A stretch of 64,000 nt of DNA from Oryzias latipes (lineage: Eukaryota; Chordata; Actinopteri; Beloniformes; Adrianichthyidae): the NCBI RefSeq assembly GCF_002234675.1, contig NC_019877.2, positions 24,261,519-24,325,518 on the forward strand. Reading direction: 5' to 3'. This document shows, piece by piece, positions 36,101 through 54,140 of the stretch; within the stretch, counting starts at the first letter, position 1; every line of letters starts with the position of its first letter. The translations under genes were made by a program, and so were the position numbers. Below the pieces are notes generated by a model. It was given only the letters and a program-made list of their open reading frames with translations. It did not search any database and was not told the DNA's origin.

Positions 36101-37969
36101 AAATGTTGTTCTTCGTTGCTTTTTCTGAAAATGTAGAGTTGCTGGGAAAACATAAAAAGATTCAAAATATCAACGTCCAATTAAACTGATTGTCCTGAAA
36201 TGAGCTTTTTCAGTGTAAATGCCTGTCTGGTTTTCAGCTTGTCTGTTTAGTCACATCTTTCGTCTCTCCCTTGTTTCTGTGTTTGATTTGTGTTACCTTT
36301 AAAACGTCTACAGTCCTGATTTGAGGAATGTCCTTGTCCTTAGTGTTATGGCCGATCTTGAATATGCGGTGGACTACAGGGACTTTGCACAGGGGTCCCA
36401 GGTTCAGCTCCTCATAATGCGTCTTGTTTCTAAGGGCTGCCAGACCCTGGCCCAGCTCGTACAGGGTAAAGATGCAGGACAATGCCTCGGTGGCCTGAAA
36501 TGTAGAAGAAGCATCTTCAGCTTGGCATCGTGAGACCCTTTGTGAAGTAACTCACAGACCCCATGCCTGCTCACCTCCACGAATGTATTGATCTCCCTTG
36601 TGAGGTTTTGAAGTTCCCTCAGAGCTGGAAGGAGCCTTGGCGTCAGCTGTTTTGGGTCCAAAGACGGAATCAGCTCGACCATCAGGGTTCTCACCTACAG
36701 AACAAGTGGAGAAGTTCTACTGTATGTCAAGCACTGAGCTGAATGTGGAACTATGGAACAACAAACAAAACATCAGACAAATGTGCAGTAACTTTAAGAA
36801 GTCTGTCTGAACTTCATGACACTGAAACATCTGCCAGCAGGTTTAAGGAAACTGAGGTCAGATTTATTTGAAGCCTAAAAAATGCCAATGTGCGTATTCC
36901 TGTTGTTTGTCTGACTTTGTTCAGGGTTCTACGGAAATAAATGTCAATATTTGGTGAATTTCCGGTTGTGTTCTATTCTGTTCTCATCATACGGATGCAT
37001 GTACCCCCCCAAAAGCCTCTCAAGGCGGGATGACGGGGCGACACATGGAGAAACAGGGAGAAAACGTTTAGAAGAAAGTTCCTACAATTCTATGATGAAA
37101 TCTAAAGATTAAAATGAAAAAGGAAGAAGCATTAATGTAAGAAAAATGAAATGTATACAGGAGAAACTGTCATAGATTGCTCTGGTGTGTATCTAATGAA
37201 GAGGATTGAAAAAACAATCCAATACTTAAAAAATGTGACTTACACCCCTGTGATTTCAAGTTTTTTTCTTCTTCCCTTTATATTAATGTAAGAATTCGGA
37301 ATTTTTTATTGAAAGGTCAACTTTTCTGTTTAAAACACGTATTATATTTCACTACAGAAAAAATGGGATTAAAAATGGAAATGAGACAAACTTTAAATGT
37401 GACGGACTGAAATTTGCATCCAGTATTTGAAGTCAGTTAGCAGTGACACCCGGCCCTCCCTGTGGGTGTCTGCACTCTCCTGAAAGAGGACTGTTTGGAA
37501 AAGCAAAGAGGCCTTCAGCACGCACCTCGTTCAGGTTGACCAGGTTTCCCTCGGCAGCGACGTCTCGCATCACACGCTCTGCCAAACTGTTGATGGTGTC
37601 TGGGTCTGCAGCTTCGTCGTTCCTCCTCCATAGAGGCACGTTCATGGCCACCATGGTCTGCATCTTCCTGCCGTGGGCTTCGCGAAGCTGGGCGTAAAAG
37701 GCATCTGAGGTGTTGCCTTCTGCAGCCCAGCTTGTTTCTCCTGTGGTTATGTCAGTAGCAGCTTCTTGCTTTTCATCAGGCTCTTTTTGCCTTTTGGGCT
37801 TTGCTGTTGCTGTGAGAATAAGGACATGTGTTTCCAGGACATGAAGTACTTTTTCTTTTCTCTTTTTGGACAAAAGTGTGTTTGTATGCGTGCTACCTGT
37901 CCTCATTGGATTGTCGTTGGCTTTTGCTGCTGCCTCGGGCTGAGCAGACACCTTCTTTGGGTCCGACAT
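11761..37969 (-). CDS. NO VEIN-like protein: GHKL ATPase with C-terminal NOV_C (DUF3883) domain
   Basis: One minus-strand gene that I read as 41 coding exons. ATG is at 37969-37967 and TAG at 11763-11761. Every junction is GT/AG by eye, phases agree, and the summed CDS is 7,266 nt (about 2,421 aa). Order: a low-complexity charged N-terminus; helical region; acidic linker; GHKL/Bergerat ATPase (about residues 915-1080); sacsin/NO VEIN-type follow-on region with 'SSREDVDRDSSWNQWLR' near 1217; a long helical middle; a C-terminal NOV_C domain (about 2290-2421). The plant family member NO VEIN has the same ATPase plus NOV_C pairing and a similar large size. The function in fish is unknown to me. 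Exons 13/14, 35, 39 and 40 have alternative junctions. The gene contains Gypsy, hAT, SINE and MITE insertions, all in introns. Confidence 0.9.
12213..16783 (-). CDS. NO VEIN-like gene, exons 33-40 (residues 1912-2286)
   Basis: Exons 16783-16663, 16512-16447 (only 66 nt), 15910 to about 15734, 15135-14870, 14793-14651, 13936-13849, 13335-13236 and about 12376-12213. The small exons 34, 38 and 39 were found by splice sites and phase. Exon 38 encodes 'ELVKLFCTDESHKKELLQFL', exon 39 'GSKELDKFLSREDIKELPAG'. The exon 35 donor has two phase-1 options. The exon 40 acceptor and donor are the weakest of the gene. Confidence 0.75.
13607..13829 (-). mobile_element. TTAA-type MITE, copy 2 (in intron 38)
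   Basis: Reverse-oriented copy of the 7545 family, ending in 'atagcacaaggga' at about 13829. Its edge is about 19 bp from the donor of exon 38 (13848-13847). Termini are slightly diverged (TTAA lost on one side). Confidence 0.85.
16050..16220 (+). repeat. Fish interspersed repeat with ggatggatgg tail
   Basis: 'gttctccctgtgaatgtgtggg' style sequence, then 'ggctggtgacctgtccaggg' and a (GGAT)n tail, a common fish repeat 3' end. In intron 34. Confidence 0.6.
16298..16423 (-). other. Unassigned short coding-like frame
   Basis: Minus strand, ATG near 16415, about 40 codons including 'SSFHVQLGKMFELKSQAADL' and 'RKQRLKENCSFID', then TGA. It looks coding-like but does not fit between exons 34 and 35 in phase. 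It may be a skipped exon, a relic or chance. Confidence 0.3.
17109..17256 (+). repeat. 5' LTR of the Gypsy element
   Basis: Shares the 'gttatcgcgagatacacact' block and the 'gggtctgtgttataatta' block with the 3' copy at 19021-19167. It differs at scattered sites, which suggests an old insertion. Confidence 0.9.
17792..18322 (+). pseudogene. Gypsy gag-end/protease fragment
   Basis: 176-codon open frame carrying the CCHC knuckle near residue 35 and the aspartic protease motif 'DTGAG' near residue 118. It is the longest open remnant of the element. It ends before the polymerase region, which is in another frame and mostly deleted. Confidence 0.8.
19021..19167 (+). repeat. 3' LTR of the Gypsy element
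   Basis: Follows the purine-rich 'aaaaaggaggatg' tract. Aligns to the 5' LTR over its whole length. I could not find a convincing target duplication. Confidence 0.9.
19378..24234 (-). CDS. NO VEIN-like gene, exons 26-32 (residues 1455-1911)
   Basis: Exons 24234-24053, 23959-23776, 21623-21481, 20903-20722, 20217-19958, 19876-19642 and 19561-19378. The intron between exons 31 and 32 is 80 bp (19641-19562). Without it, the two frames would read through stops. With it, the join gives 'VFVETHRRKKNWCSGRFYHL'. Exon 32 has a Cys/Trp-rich 'VCWTDTTTMF' segment typical of the repeated units in sacsin-like proteins. Large introns here contain a MITE plus hAT. Confidence 0.83.
20380..20490 (+). repeat. 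Possible fold-back repeat fragment
   Basis: 'gaaacatttcaccactcatccaagtgg' and the partially complementary '...aaacgtttcat' make an imperfect palindrome of a kind common in fish genomes. Weak evidence. Confidence 0.35.
22257..23280 (+). mobile_element. TTAA-type MITE, copy 3, interrupted by a hAT element
   Basis: Left part 22257-22403 and right part 23228-23280. The intact MITE core is visible on both sides. The insertion between them is the hAT element at 22404. Confidence 0.88.
22404..23227. mobile_element. Non-autonomous hAT element (824 bp) with 8-bp TSD
   Basis: Starts 'cagtgtttttcaacc' and ends 'ggttgaaaaacactg', perfect inverted termini. Flanked by the 8-bp duplicate gtctagat (22396-22403 and 23228-23235). 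It contains 'cacggcacac' repeats near both ends and no transposase frame. Intron between exons 27 and 28 of the NO VEIN-like gene. Confidence 0.96.
24545..24868 (+). mobile_element. TTAA-type MITE, copy 4, interrupted
   Basis: Left part ends near 24606 in 'accatgacaaagg', right part resumes near 24724 in 'tcaaaggtgg', and a 117-bp repeat lies between. Ends in 'agcacaagggttaa' at 24868. Confidence 0.85.
24607..24723 (-). repeat. Inserted 'aaagcgctttacag' repeat fragment
   Basis: 'taaatggtaaatggc' then 'caaagcgctttacagtcaca' and 'cacacccattcacacactgac'. Same family as the repeat split at 7855/11032, here in reverse. The flanking 'caaagg' is repeated on both sides, possibly a target duplication. 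Confidence 0.75.
25882..28302 (-). CDS. NO VEIN-like gene, exons 19-25 (residues 1081-1454)
   Basis: Exons 28302-28176, 28100-27981, 27684-27537, 27453-27341, 27141-26991, 26436-26188 and 26094-25882. Contains the stretch that follows the ATPase in sacsin/NO VEIN proteins: 'WTTKIRLPL', 'SEKRLVTMTRK', 'FAYLPLRSFGFRFIIQ', then 'SSREDVDRDSSWNQWLRSE' and 'FFNPVAGQIIHLLKDKAFLP'. All junctions have good phase. The last exon ends in a Lys-rich stretch before a strong GTAAGT donor. Confidence 0.87.
29162..29386 (-). mobile_element. tRNA-derived SINE
   Basis: On the minus strand the head has A-box-like 'ttagctcgtgctgg' and B-box 'gggttcgactcc', as in tRNA-derived SINEs. The body includes 'gaccggcacag' and 'tcctgacgcaaccctc' on the plus strand. 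Flanked by a perfect 12-bp duplicate tgatcagaaatg at 29150-29161 and 29387-29398. In the intron between exons 18 and 19. Confidence 0.9.
29517..30495 (-). CDS. NO VEIN-like gene, exons 15-18: GHKL/Bergerat ATPase domain
   Basis: Exons about 30495-30302, 30226-30079, 29988-29811 and 29694-29517 (residues about 849-1081). Exon 15 is acidic (EEEEDEGEM). Exon 16 gives 'KSEFGIGVELS', the arginine/leucine-rich ATPase start 'RLSTELYSKDTHFVLELIQ', which joins exon 17 'NADDN' to make the N-box ELIQNADDN. Exon 17 continues to 'ICDVGRSTKGKHRYGYIG' and exon 18 to 'QKGIGFKSVFKVTD', the glycine-rich box. These are the ATP-binding motifs of the GHKL fold as seen in sacsin, MORC and NO VEIN. The catalytic Glu, Asn and glycine boxes are all present, so ATP binding looks preserved. 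Confidence 0.92.
30827..31662 (-). CDS. NO VEIN-like gene, exons 12-14 (residues 652-848)
   Basis: Exons 31662-31447, 31360 to about 31247, and about 31083 to 30827. Exon 12 joins in phase 1 to both neighbours. The exon 13 donor is weak: a GT donor at 31246 or a GC donor at 31250 are both possible. With the GT donor, the phase-compatible acceptor for exon 14 lies at 31084. With the GC donor, the stronger acceptor before 31102 fits. Exon 14 ends in 'KEHMEQVK'. The short protein difference between these models does not affect the domains. Confidence 0.68.
32133..33183. mobile_element. Non-autonomous hAT element (1,051 bp) with 8-bp TSD
   Basis: Starts 'caggggtcgggaacc', ends 'ggttcccgacccctg', exact inverted termini. 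Flanked by ctctaaac at 32125-32132 and 33184-33191. No transposase frame. It carries a GC-rich LTR-like insertion near its right end. In intron 11 of the NO VEIN-like gene, 72 bp from the exon 11 donor. Confidence 0.96.
32841..33101 (+). repeat. Probable solo LTR inside the hAT element
   Basis: Starts TGTCGCGG and ends CTACA (TG...CA). It carries 'aatataaag' (TATA-like) at about 32941-32949, followed by a GC-rich stretch, as in an LTR promoter. GC content is far above the host hAT. The 5-base word tattg occurs across both edges (32838-32842 and 33103-33107), consistent with a 5-bp duplication but offset from the TG/CA edges. The exact border is therefore unsure. Confidence 0.6.
33264..35283 (-). 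CDS. NO VEIN-like gene, exons 6-11 (residues 273-652)
   Basis: Exons 35283-34990, 34503-34317, 34249-34083, 33941-33801, 33726-33548 and 33436-33264. The intron between exons 9 and 10 is only 74 bp (33800-33727, GTATGT...TTTCCAG). It explains why two open frames overlap there. Sequence is mostly helical, with a Lys/Ser/Asp-rich insert in exon 7. No named domain is visible. The exon 11 donor lies 72 bp from the edge of a hAT insertion duplicate. Confidence 0.78.
36001..37969 (-). CDS. NO VEIN-like gene, exons 1-5 (residues 1-272)
   Basis: Exons 37969-37897, 37809-37526, 36694-36575, 36494-36297 and 36141-36001. The start was chosen at 'MSDPKKVSAQPEAAAKANDN' because the donor after 'PMRT' is good. 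An in-frame ATG 36 bases upstream (MGCLVKFPLQRN) is also open, so the start is not certain. The N-terminus is charged and likely disordered (KPKRQKEPDEKQE). From exon 2 it is helical ('DAFYAQLREAHGRKMQTMVA'). I recognise no named domain here. Phase is 0 at the ends of exons 2, 3, 4 and 5. Confidence 0.8.
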
Positions 37970-38029
37970 GTTCCTCTGCAGAGGAAACTTCACCAAACAG
38001 CCCAAAGTTGCTGGTAGGACGCGGTTCCA

Positions 38030-40730
38030 CCGATAGAACAGTTCTTCTTCCTCACTTTATCTTTGGAACAACAATGTGATCATTTATACTTTAACTTTGT
38101 GTAGATCCATGAGAAAAGCTGGTAAAGACACACAACATGACAAGAATCCTGCAGGTCGAGGTCCAGTAATCTGTTACTGTGGAATGTAGGCTAGAAAGGA
38201 AACTGAGGGAATGTTGTAAATACATGAAAATCCAGAAAACCTCTGTTAATACCGGCAAATACTAACAGAATTCAGCGGCATTGAAGTACATCTTTGTCTA
38301 AAGGAACATTAAAGGGAATGAATTTAAAGTTTTGACACCATCAAATAGTTTGAAATTAAATTTAAAAAAAATTCTTGAAACTTAAAAGTAAACGACAGAA
38401 TTTGAAGCTCAGAGTTCTAGAGATTTACAGTATAGACTACCAACGTGTTTGAGTTTTGTTCAACACATTTTTTCATCAAACAGAAGTGCGTATTAACTCA
38501 CAAAGACAACTAAATGAACAAGCATAGCCCACAATACAGAGGAATGTATGACAACATGAGGATGTACACACAGTGCATCACTAATAACACTTATAATGAA
38601 TAGGTGAGGTGTTATAATCACTACTAACACCATCAGACTGTACAACACTGTGTTACTGTGACACACTACGGTCCCACAGAGGTTTTTCATTCACTCATTT
38701 ATTTATTTACTTTTGTTGTAGTTGTTGTTTTTCAAATGTTTTTGTTCCTAAACGGTTGTTTGATTGGTGTGTACTTTTTTACTTAGTTATTTTTGGATAT
38801 TGAAAAAAAATTGTATCACATGTTTGCAGTGGATCACACGCCACTTTAGTAGCTGTATTTATTTATAATGAGAATGACATTTTTGATGTTCTTTTTTGCT
38901 GTTATTTATGAATGTTGTTTTTGCTGCCATAGATAAGTGAATTTCCCCATCGTGGGATAAATAAAGTCATCTAATCTAATCTAATCTAATCTAATCTAAT
39001 CTAATCTGCGGTCTTCAGTCTCTACTTGCTATTATCTGTTGCCTAATAATGAATCATCACTTCAAGTCACTTATTATTTATAAGTAACTTATTATTATTA
39101 TTATTTAACCTAATGTTAAAAAAAATAAAGCCCAACAACAAGAAAGCCACATGTCAAAAAGAACGTTGACAAAAATATATGTGTAATATGATACTTAAGA
39201 GCTGCTCTGACTAATCTAGCTCTATATTTTTGTCAGGCACATCACCAGCAAACGAGTTCATTCCCACCATCAATCAGCCTGGCAAAAAGCCAGAGGAAGT
39301 TCTCTTACCCTAACCTGATACCAACAGACTGGCAGGTAGTTCAACTCCTGCAAAAACCTTGTGAAGCTGAAAGCGTCCCCCCCCCCCCCCCCCCCCCTCC
39401 CCTGCCAACCTCCAGCTGTTTCACTGTCATCAAACTCAAGGAATGAAACTGAACATCACGACAATCCAGTCCTGCTTCAGTCTCATTCAGGTGAAAAAGG
39501 TTAGTTCCCTGAAGAAGAAACAAGAATCTTCTATCCGATGAGTGAGCTAGTCAGAAAGAAAAGCATAAATGATTGAAGAGGAGGAAAAACAAACCAAGGA
39601 GGAAGCAGAAATACACAATGGCTTGTTTCAGCTGCTGTGAAACATCAGTCAGCAAAAATCAGACATTGCTCTTAAATTGCTGATCAGCAGTTTGTCATGA
39701 AACACTTGTTAAACTGAGGCGTGTCGGATGGTCTCCACCTGTGATCAGTCAGGGAGCCTTTGTGATGGAGGGCTGTGGTCCCTGAGCTGCTGGAATAAAA
39801 CAGAGGAGCCTATTTAAAAGAGACGGCTGTCCAACATCTGTCTGCAGCTGGAGCTTCAGGTTTTAGGGTAGCAGAGAACCTGACTGAACATCATGTGACT
39901 TCCAGAGTGGACTTTATTGAACTGTGTTTGAAAGAAAACAGGAGGAAATTCCAGCCAGTTTAGGGACAGTTACTCAGCTAGTGAGACTTGGAAAAAAGAT
40001 ACAAAAATAAAATAAAAATACAGACATTAGAGGAGTTTGTAAAGAGATGACAACCAATGATCATGGTTTCTCACATTAGACAAAAGCTACAATTACAGAA
40101 ACAGAAAGAAAGCCGTTACTGTAGGCCCAGAATGACCGTCAACAACACGTTGGTGAGAGCTGTAACTGCTGTTCAACTGAGGAAGAGGGCTGTTCACGTG
40201 GAGCTGAACAGAAGTTGAAGGATTTACATTTTAAAATGATGGCAACTATTCAGAAGATAGTTTTTTCTTTTACAAATAAAGACCTTCACCGCATTTCCAA
40301 AAATTCTATGTAAGAAAATAATAATAATAACAATAACAATAATAATATTAATAATAATATTACATGTCAGAGATGATGGACAGTGGTTAGCATTTAGAAA
40401 AATAAAATAAAAATCATCTACCTTTTTGTACGCCCTTTTTCAGTGTGAGCCTAACTTCCTTATCTGTCTTTCTGAGCTGAGGAAGACATCGCCATGGCAA
40501 CATGAGCTCCAGTTGGTGGCAAACCAAAACCGTTATCACGATCTTCATGGAAACCACATTCCACCGGCAAGAATGTTTTTTATAACTGTTATTAATGGCC
40601 CTGCGAAAATGAGCACATATCAACTACAGATCCCATAATTCAGAGCTTCAGCTGCCCGATGAAATATTGAGTAACATTTTGTCACTCATTTTCTACCTGT
40701 ATGTTTTAAAATTGATTTATACAGTATAGA
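38030..40730. other. Intergenic region upstream of the NO VEIN-like gene
   Basis: Presumably contains the gene's 5' UTR and promoter near 38000-38100, which I cannot localise. Also holds a LINE tail (38633-39006), a C-run (about 39377-39397) and AT-rich sequence. No exon recognised. Confidence 0.45.
38633..39006 (+). repeat. LINE 3' tail, copy A
   Basis: 'cagactgtacaacac' then 'tgtgacacactacggtccc', ending 'aatttccccatcgtgggataa' with a (CTAAT)n tail. The same sequence recurs at 54867-55333. It is a non-LTR retrotransposon 3' end with a short-repeat tail; clade not assigned. Confidence 0.75.
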
Positions 40731-40732
40731 TA

Positions 40733-41082
<350 letters not shown>

Positions 41083-41610
41083 CTGAGGATTTAATGACCA
41101 GCATATTTATTTACTTTAATGTTTTCTTTTATTTCTAATTTTTGTTGTTGTTGTTTGAAGTGTTTATATTTGTAAATATGATTTGTGTTCTGATGTGTTT
41201 AAAATGGTAATATTTCGTCATCATTCAAGATATTACACAGAAAAAAAAGGTTATGAACATTCAAGTAGTTATCTGAAAGAGAAGCAGTTTGTTGGTATAA
41301 CTAAAAATGTTTTTTTGTTTTTAGTAAGTATTAGTCTCTGACATGAGCCGTGGTGTGATCCACCGTTGTGTGCCTCTGAGAAAATCCTCCATTTGGGTAA
41401 ATGTGGTCCTCAGCCTTTGTGCTTCTCATTCCTCTTGCTCTTCCTCCAGTCTTTACTCTGTTAGATTTGTATGCATGAAGTCTTCTTTCTCCTCTTTTTG
41501 TATTACACAGATGGCATCTGGGATGTGGCTTCATTCCTGCCACATTTTGAACTGGACTGCTGGATCACGTGCAGAAAACAGAAGGTTGAGGATCATCTGC
41601 AGCTTTCAGC

Positions 41611-42648
41611 ATGAGCCAGGCCTTTCTGCAGGTGTTTCTAATGAGCTCATCGGTTCACCTGGATAAAAGCGTCTTCTGTCTGCTGCTGGAGCTCATCTTT
41701 TGCTCTGAGGTAAACATGGTTCTAAAGCTTGCTTTAAGGTGTAGTTTTATTTTTTTTGTACGGTTTTTGAGACCTTTAGTGTGTGCTTAAATAACAATAA
41801 CTTTTCTTTTGTTTTTAGGCTTTCTTGGATTGTTCAGCTGCTTGGATGCTGTGCTTCTTTTCCTTGTAAGTGTTCAGTAATCTTGAGAAAAACTTCCTGT
41901 GTTTGTCTGTAAGCATCACTTTGTATCAAATCTCTTTCTAGATCACCGGTATGATCCAATGATTGTTGCAACAAAAAACCTTCTTTTAAAAGATCCAGAA
42001 CTCCAGCAGCACAGGTATGAGCCTCAAGGGTTCATCTTGACCTATGACCCTGATGCTCATTCCAAAGTACCAGACGTGGACTTCCCCTGGACCTGGAGTT
42101 ACTCTCACTATGTGGAGAATAAAACCAGCTTTGCAGCACAGCCTGATCAAGCACTCAGCCCTGACAGTGTGGAGGAGGGTCCAACCAACCTCCGGCCTGA
42201 CTCCCCCGGAGGAGTTCTGTATGATGGTGCCCCAGAACTGGTGAGCAACCCCTCCTTCCCTGAGCAACCTGGGCCTGGACTGAGCAGCGTTGGGATGGCG
42301 CGCTCCTTCGGCTCTCCGTATAAAGCCTTTCCAGGTGTGGGTTTTGCAGATCCGTCTCCACCTACAGGTGTCGCAGAGGAACTTTCCCTCCTCAGTAGGG
42401 ACCTGATGGAGGCCCGGCAGATGCCCCTCTTTCAGGCCTGGAACAATGGAGAGGTGCCTGTGGACTTGCCGGCCCCCCCTGTTCACCCCTTATCTCACCT
42501 GTTCCAGTTTGGGAGCGGCTTCCAACGAGCAAAGGACTTCAGTTCTGATTTGAAATATTCCCAGGACACTTTTCCAGATGTTCCTGAGGTCCCCCCCCTG
42601 TGCAACGGGGGGGTGTTCTTTGGGCAGTGTAAACCAGTGACCCAGTGA
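41611..42648 (+). CDS. Unrecognised plus-strand gene with one large 3' exon
   Basis: I do not recognise the product. The last exon (acceptor TTTCTAG at 41941; stop at 42646-42648) has an open frame of about 235 codons: 'YDPMIVATKNLLLKDPELQQ', a Pro/Gly/Ser-rich middle, 'FPWTWSYSHYVEN' and a Cys-containing end 'CNGGVFFGQCKPVTQ'. Composition and length suggest real coding. Possible upstream exons are 41611-41709 (ATG, donor GTAAAC) and 41819-41865 (donor GTAAGT), but their frame does not join the last exon. Either these are 5' UTR, with the start at 41959, or my junctions are wrong. Head-to-tail with the nherf1-like gene on the other strand. Confidence 0.55.
41959..42648 (+). CDS. Large open terminal exon, product unknown
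   Basis: From ATG 41959 to TGA 42646-42648, 229 codons. Proline-rich, no transmembrane segment, no repeat. The open frame extends upstream to the splice acceptor. No homologous family comes to mind. Confidence 0.6.
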   Translation: MIVATKNLLLKDPELQQHRYEPQGFILTYDPDAHSKVPDVDFPWTWSYSHYVENKTSFAAQPDQALSPDSVEEGPTNLRPDSPGGVLYDGAPELVSNPSFPEQPGPGLSSVGMARSFGSPYKAFPGVGFADPSPPTGVAEELSLLSRDLMEARQMPLFQAWNNGEVPVDLPAPPVHPLSHLFQFGSGFQRAKDFSSDLKYSQDTFPDVPEVPPLCNGGVFFGQCKPVTQ

Positions 42649-44090
42649 GGAAACCAAGCTGTCAGTTACTCTGTGCACCTACTACCTTTCAAATGAACCT
42701 AAGTATATGCCTGAGACCCAACAATGCCCTCTAGAGGATAAGTGACAGCATGGCAAGCTGGTCATACTGGACGGAGCCTTCATCCACATGGGGACACTTT
42801 CAGCTCTGCTTTGGGAAACCTCATGTTGAGATGTTCAAACTAACACCTGTAGTAATCCTTGACTAAAGTTTCTTAAAGGATGTTTGTTGGTCTTTATTTC
42901 CTCCATCCCAAATGAAAGTCATTGAACATGAAGCAAACTCGCCACATCGGCTTCCACTGACCCACAGGTTCAGTACGGATCTTCTTAGGCTGCATGTTCC
43001 GGACACAACCCTGTATTTCATTTGGGCTGGGGACAAGGAGACCCGGACATGGGTCACCTTGTGGCTAAATGGGCATCTTGCCCAAGGGCTCACACTGGAT
43101 GAAGCTCATGGAAATGGACCCAAATTTTTATTCCACCACCACCAGTCCTGCTCACTCACACGGAACTGAGCCGTCCAGCTGCCTTCATTGGAGCACATCT
43201 ATACAAAGTTCATTGCAGGTCAAAATGTAGTTTGGTTATAAACTTCAAACGTTTCTCTGAACGCTACACTTCTAAATATTACAAAAATAAGTTAATCCAT
43301 TTACTAAAGCTTAGTTTTAGGCATAATTTTCTGTAAATGAAGCTTCAGCTGAACACCATTGAGTCCTGAATTGCAGATTTTTACAGGAAACTGATGCTGT
43401 GATCTTTCCAGATGTGCTGTCTTTAACGCATTGAAAAGGTTTTACAGGAGTCCTGGAAAGATCTGTTTAACGTTTTTCCAGTTAGATTCATACAAAACTG
43501 AGATTCAATATTCTGAAATGAGTTTTCATAGGATCCTTTGTACTTTTATTTTGAAATGAGGCACTAGAAGTGTTGGAGCCTTGAGACCTGCCTTAGATAA
43601 CTGACCTGGTAGAGAACCCACATCTCACTAAGATCCAAAAACGTAAAGAGCTTTAAGGACAGTCACCAGTAGGTGGCGCTGTCAAAACAAAAGCAACAAG
43701 CAGAATCAACAGGCCTTCATTCATGTATGTACAATTAAAACAGACATTTCTTTGAATTGAGGATTAAGACTTTCACAGCAGTTTTTCTGAACAGAGGATT
43801 TCAGCTTAATAGTTAAAACAAATCAATCTTCCTGATGCAGTCGTGGCTCCTCCTCTTCCTCAGGGCTCTGTGTTACTCTGCTCTTACTGACACATTCATT
43901 GCTGCAATATCATTTAAGTCATTGAAACATTACAGGCAGAAAGTGTCAAATCCCTAAATTAAAACAAAATCATTTCTAATACTGTTCAACGTGGCAGTTT
44001 AAAAGGAGCTGTCAGTCTGAGATTCACACCGACGGACAACCATCCTCTCTCAGGTCTCCACTGGAGCGCGGCGCAGAGACGCAGATCAGC
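42649..44090. other. 3' flank between two convergent genes
   Basis: Probably contains the 3' UTR of both genes. An open frame at 42912-43169 has no sign of coding. AATAAA-like signals are scattered. Nothing else recognised. Confidence 0.45.
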
Positions 44091-52811
<8,721 letters not shown>

Positions 52812-52901
52812 CTGCACACAGGCACACATGACAGGGATCAGTCAGACCTGACGGTCTTTAACCGGCCGCGTCTTTTCACCGGACAAAGTGTTGCTGAAAG
52901 C

Positions 52902-53392
52902 AAATTCAATTCAATTCAATTTTATTTGTATAGCCCAAAATCACAACAACAGTCGTCTCGATGGGCTTCGAAGTAAAACATGAACTTAAAAGGATCACAA
53001 ATACAAAGAGTTCAATAGGAAAATACTAAAATGAACTAACAAACTGACTAAGCTATACTGGCATCCCTGCCCTTAGACCCCCCTTCTCTGTAAGGAAAAA
53101 CTCCCAAAAAAACTGGATTCCGGAAAAAACGAAGAACCCTCAGGGGTGTCCACATGAAGGAGGGATCCTCCCCCAGGACGGACAGGCGATTTACCAGAAA
53201 TCTTAGAGAAGAATTAACTTATCTAAATCTACAACTACATATATAAAAGTCCAGCAGACGAGCTTCATCCAGATGTGGTTATCGGGACAGTCAAAGGCGC
53301 GAGTCGAGCCGGAGACAGGAACCACAGCCAGGTGTAGGAGCAGGAGCAGAGACGAGGTAAACGGTCAGGAACTGGAGCACGGATGAGCCAAC
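52902..53392 (-). mobile_element. L2 LINE 3' end, 5'-truncated
   Basis: Reverse copy of the 3' UTR of the L2 at 10268-11031, starting at the 'caattcaattttatttgta' tail and ending where similarity stops near 53392. Diverged by scattered substitutions. Confidence 0.9.
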
Positions 53393-53856
53393 AGCAAACA
53401 GCAGAAGCACTTGGTCAGACATCACAGGGGAATTTCGATCCACACAGCTCCTGCAGGGAAAACACTCCAGCTCTTGGAATTCATGTCCCGACAAGCAAAA
53501 GCTGGTTTGGAGAATTTCCAGCAGCTTTCCGCGTCAGTCAATCCTGGAAATTCTCCAGTCTGCAAAACGTTCAAGTGGATCGGCTGGATTACAAAAGAAT
53601 TACATAAAAGAATCTGAGGCTATTGCTCAACATGATTTGAATGGAGCTAAGCGTCTAAACCTCAAACACACTTTCTTTGAATCTGACACTAAAGGTCACT
53701 GCGATTGCGAGTGAGGGAAGTCTGGGCATCTTTGCTTAGACTGCTGCCCCTGTGACCCGGATAAGCAGAGGAAACTGGATGGATGTCAATTGCACAAACG
53801 TATGATGTACGGGTGATGCTGTCGTCAGGTGTACTTCCACAGTCACACTCTAGTCC

Positions 53857-54140
53857 AGGGGTGGCGAACACGCCGCTGTCGAGCCGCATGCGGCTCTTGG
53901 CCAATGAGCGTGCGGCTCTTTGCGTCTCATCATATTTGCCTCATTTCATAGTTTTTCCCTCTTAAAACACACTGAAACCACCAGAGGGTATTAAAAATAA
54001 ATAACTATCAAAGTAATTTGGCAGTGTGTGTGTTTTGCTCCTGACACAGACGTGAACGCCAATCATTTGCGCGGGTTACGCCCAATGCCGGAACACATAG
54101 ATAAAGATTTGATGTGCGTGCAGATCGTTACCCTCATGGT
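53857..54140. mobile_element. hAT terminus fragment
   Basis: 'caggggtggcgaacacg' followed by 'gagccgcatgcggctcttgg', the left end of a hAT type common in fish. The right end was not found. Confidence 0.55.

Noticed and set aside
37443..38079. Plus-strand frames over the first exons of the NO VEIN-like gene
   Set aside because: Antisense shadows of exons 1 and 2.
41986..42486. 166-codon minus-strand frame
   Set aside because: Antisense of the open terminal exon; composition is not protein-like.
42912..43169. 85-codon plus-strand frame after the unknown gene
   Set aside because: No splice or start support, no family motif; likely 3' UTR.
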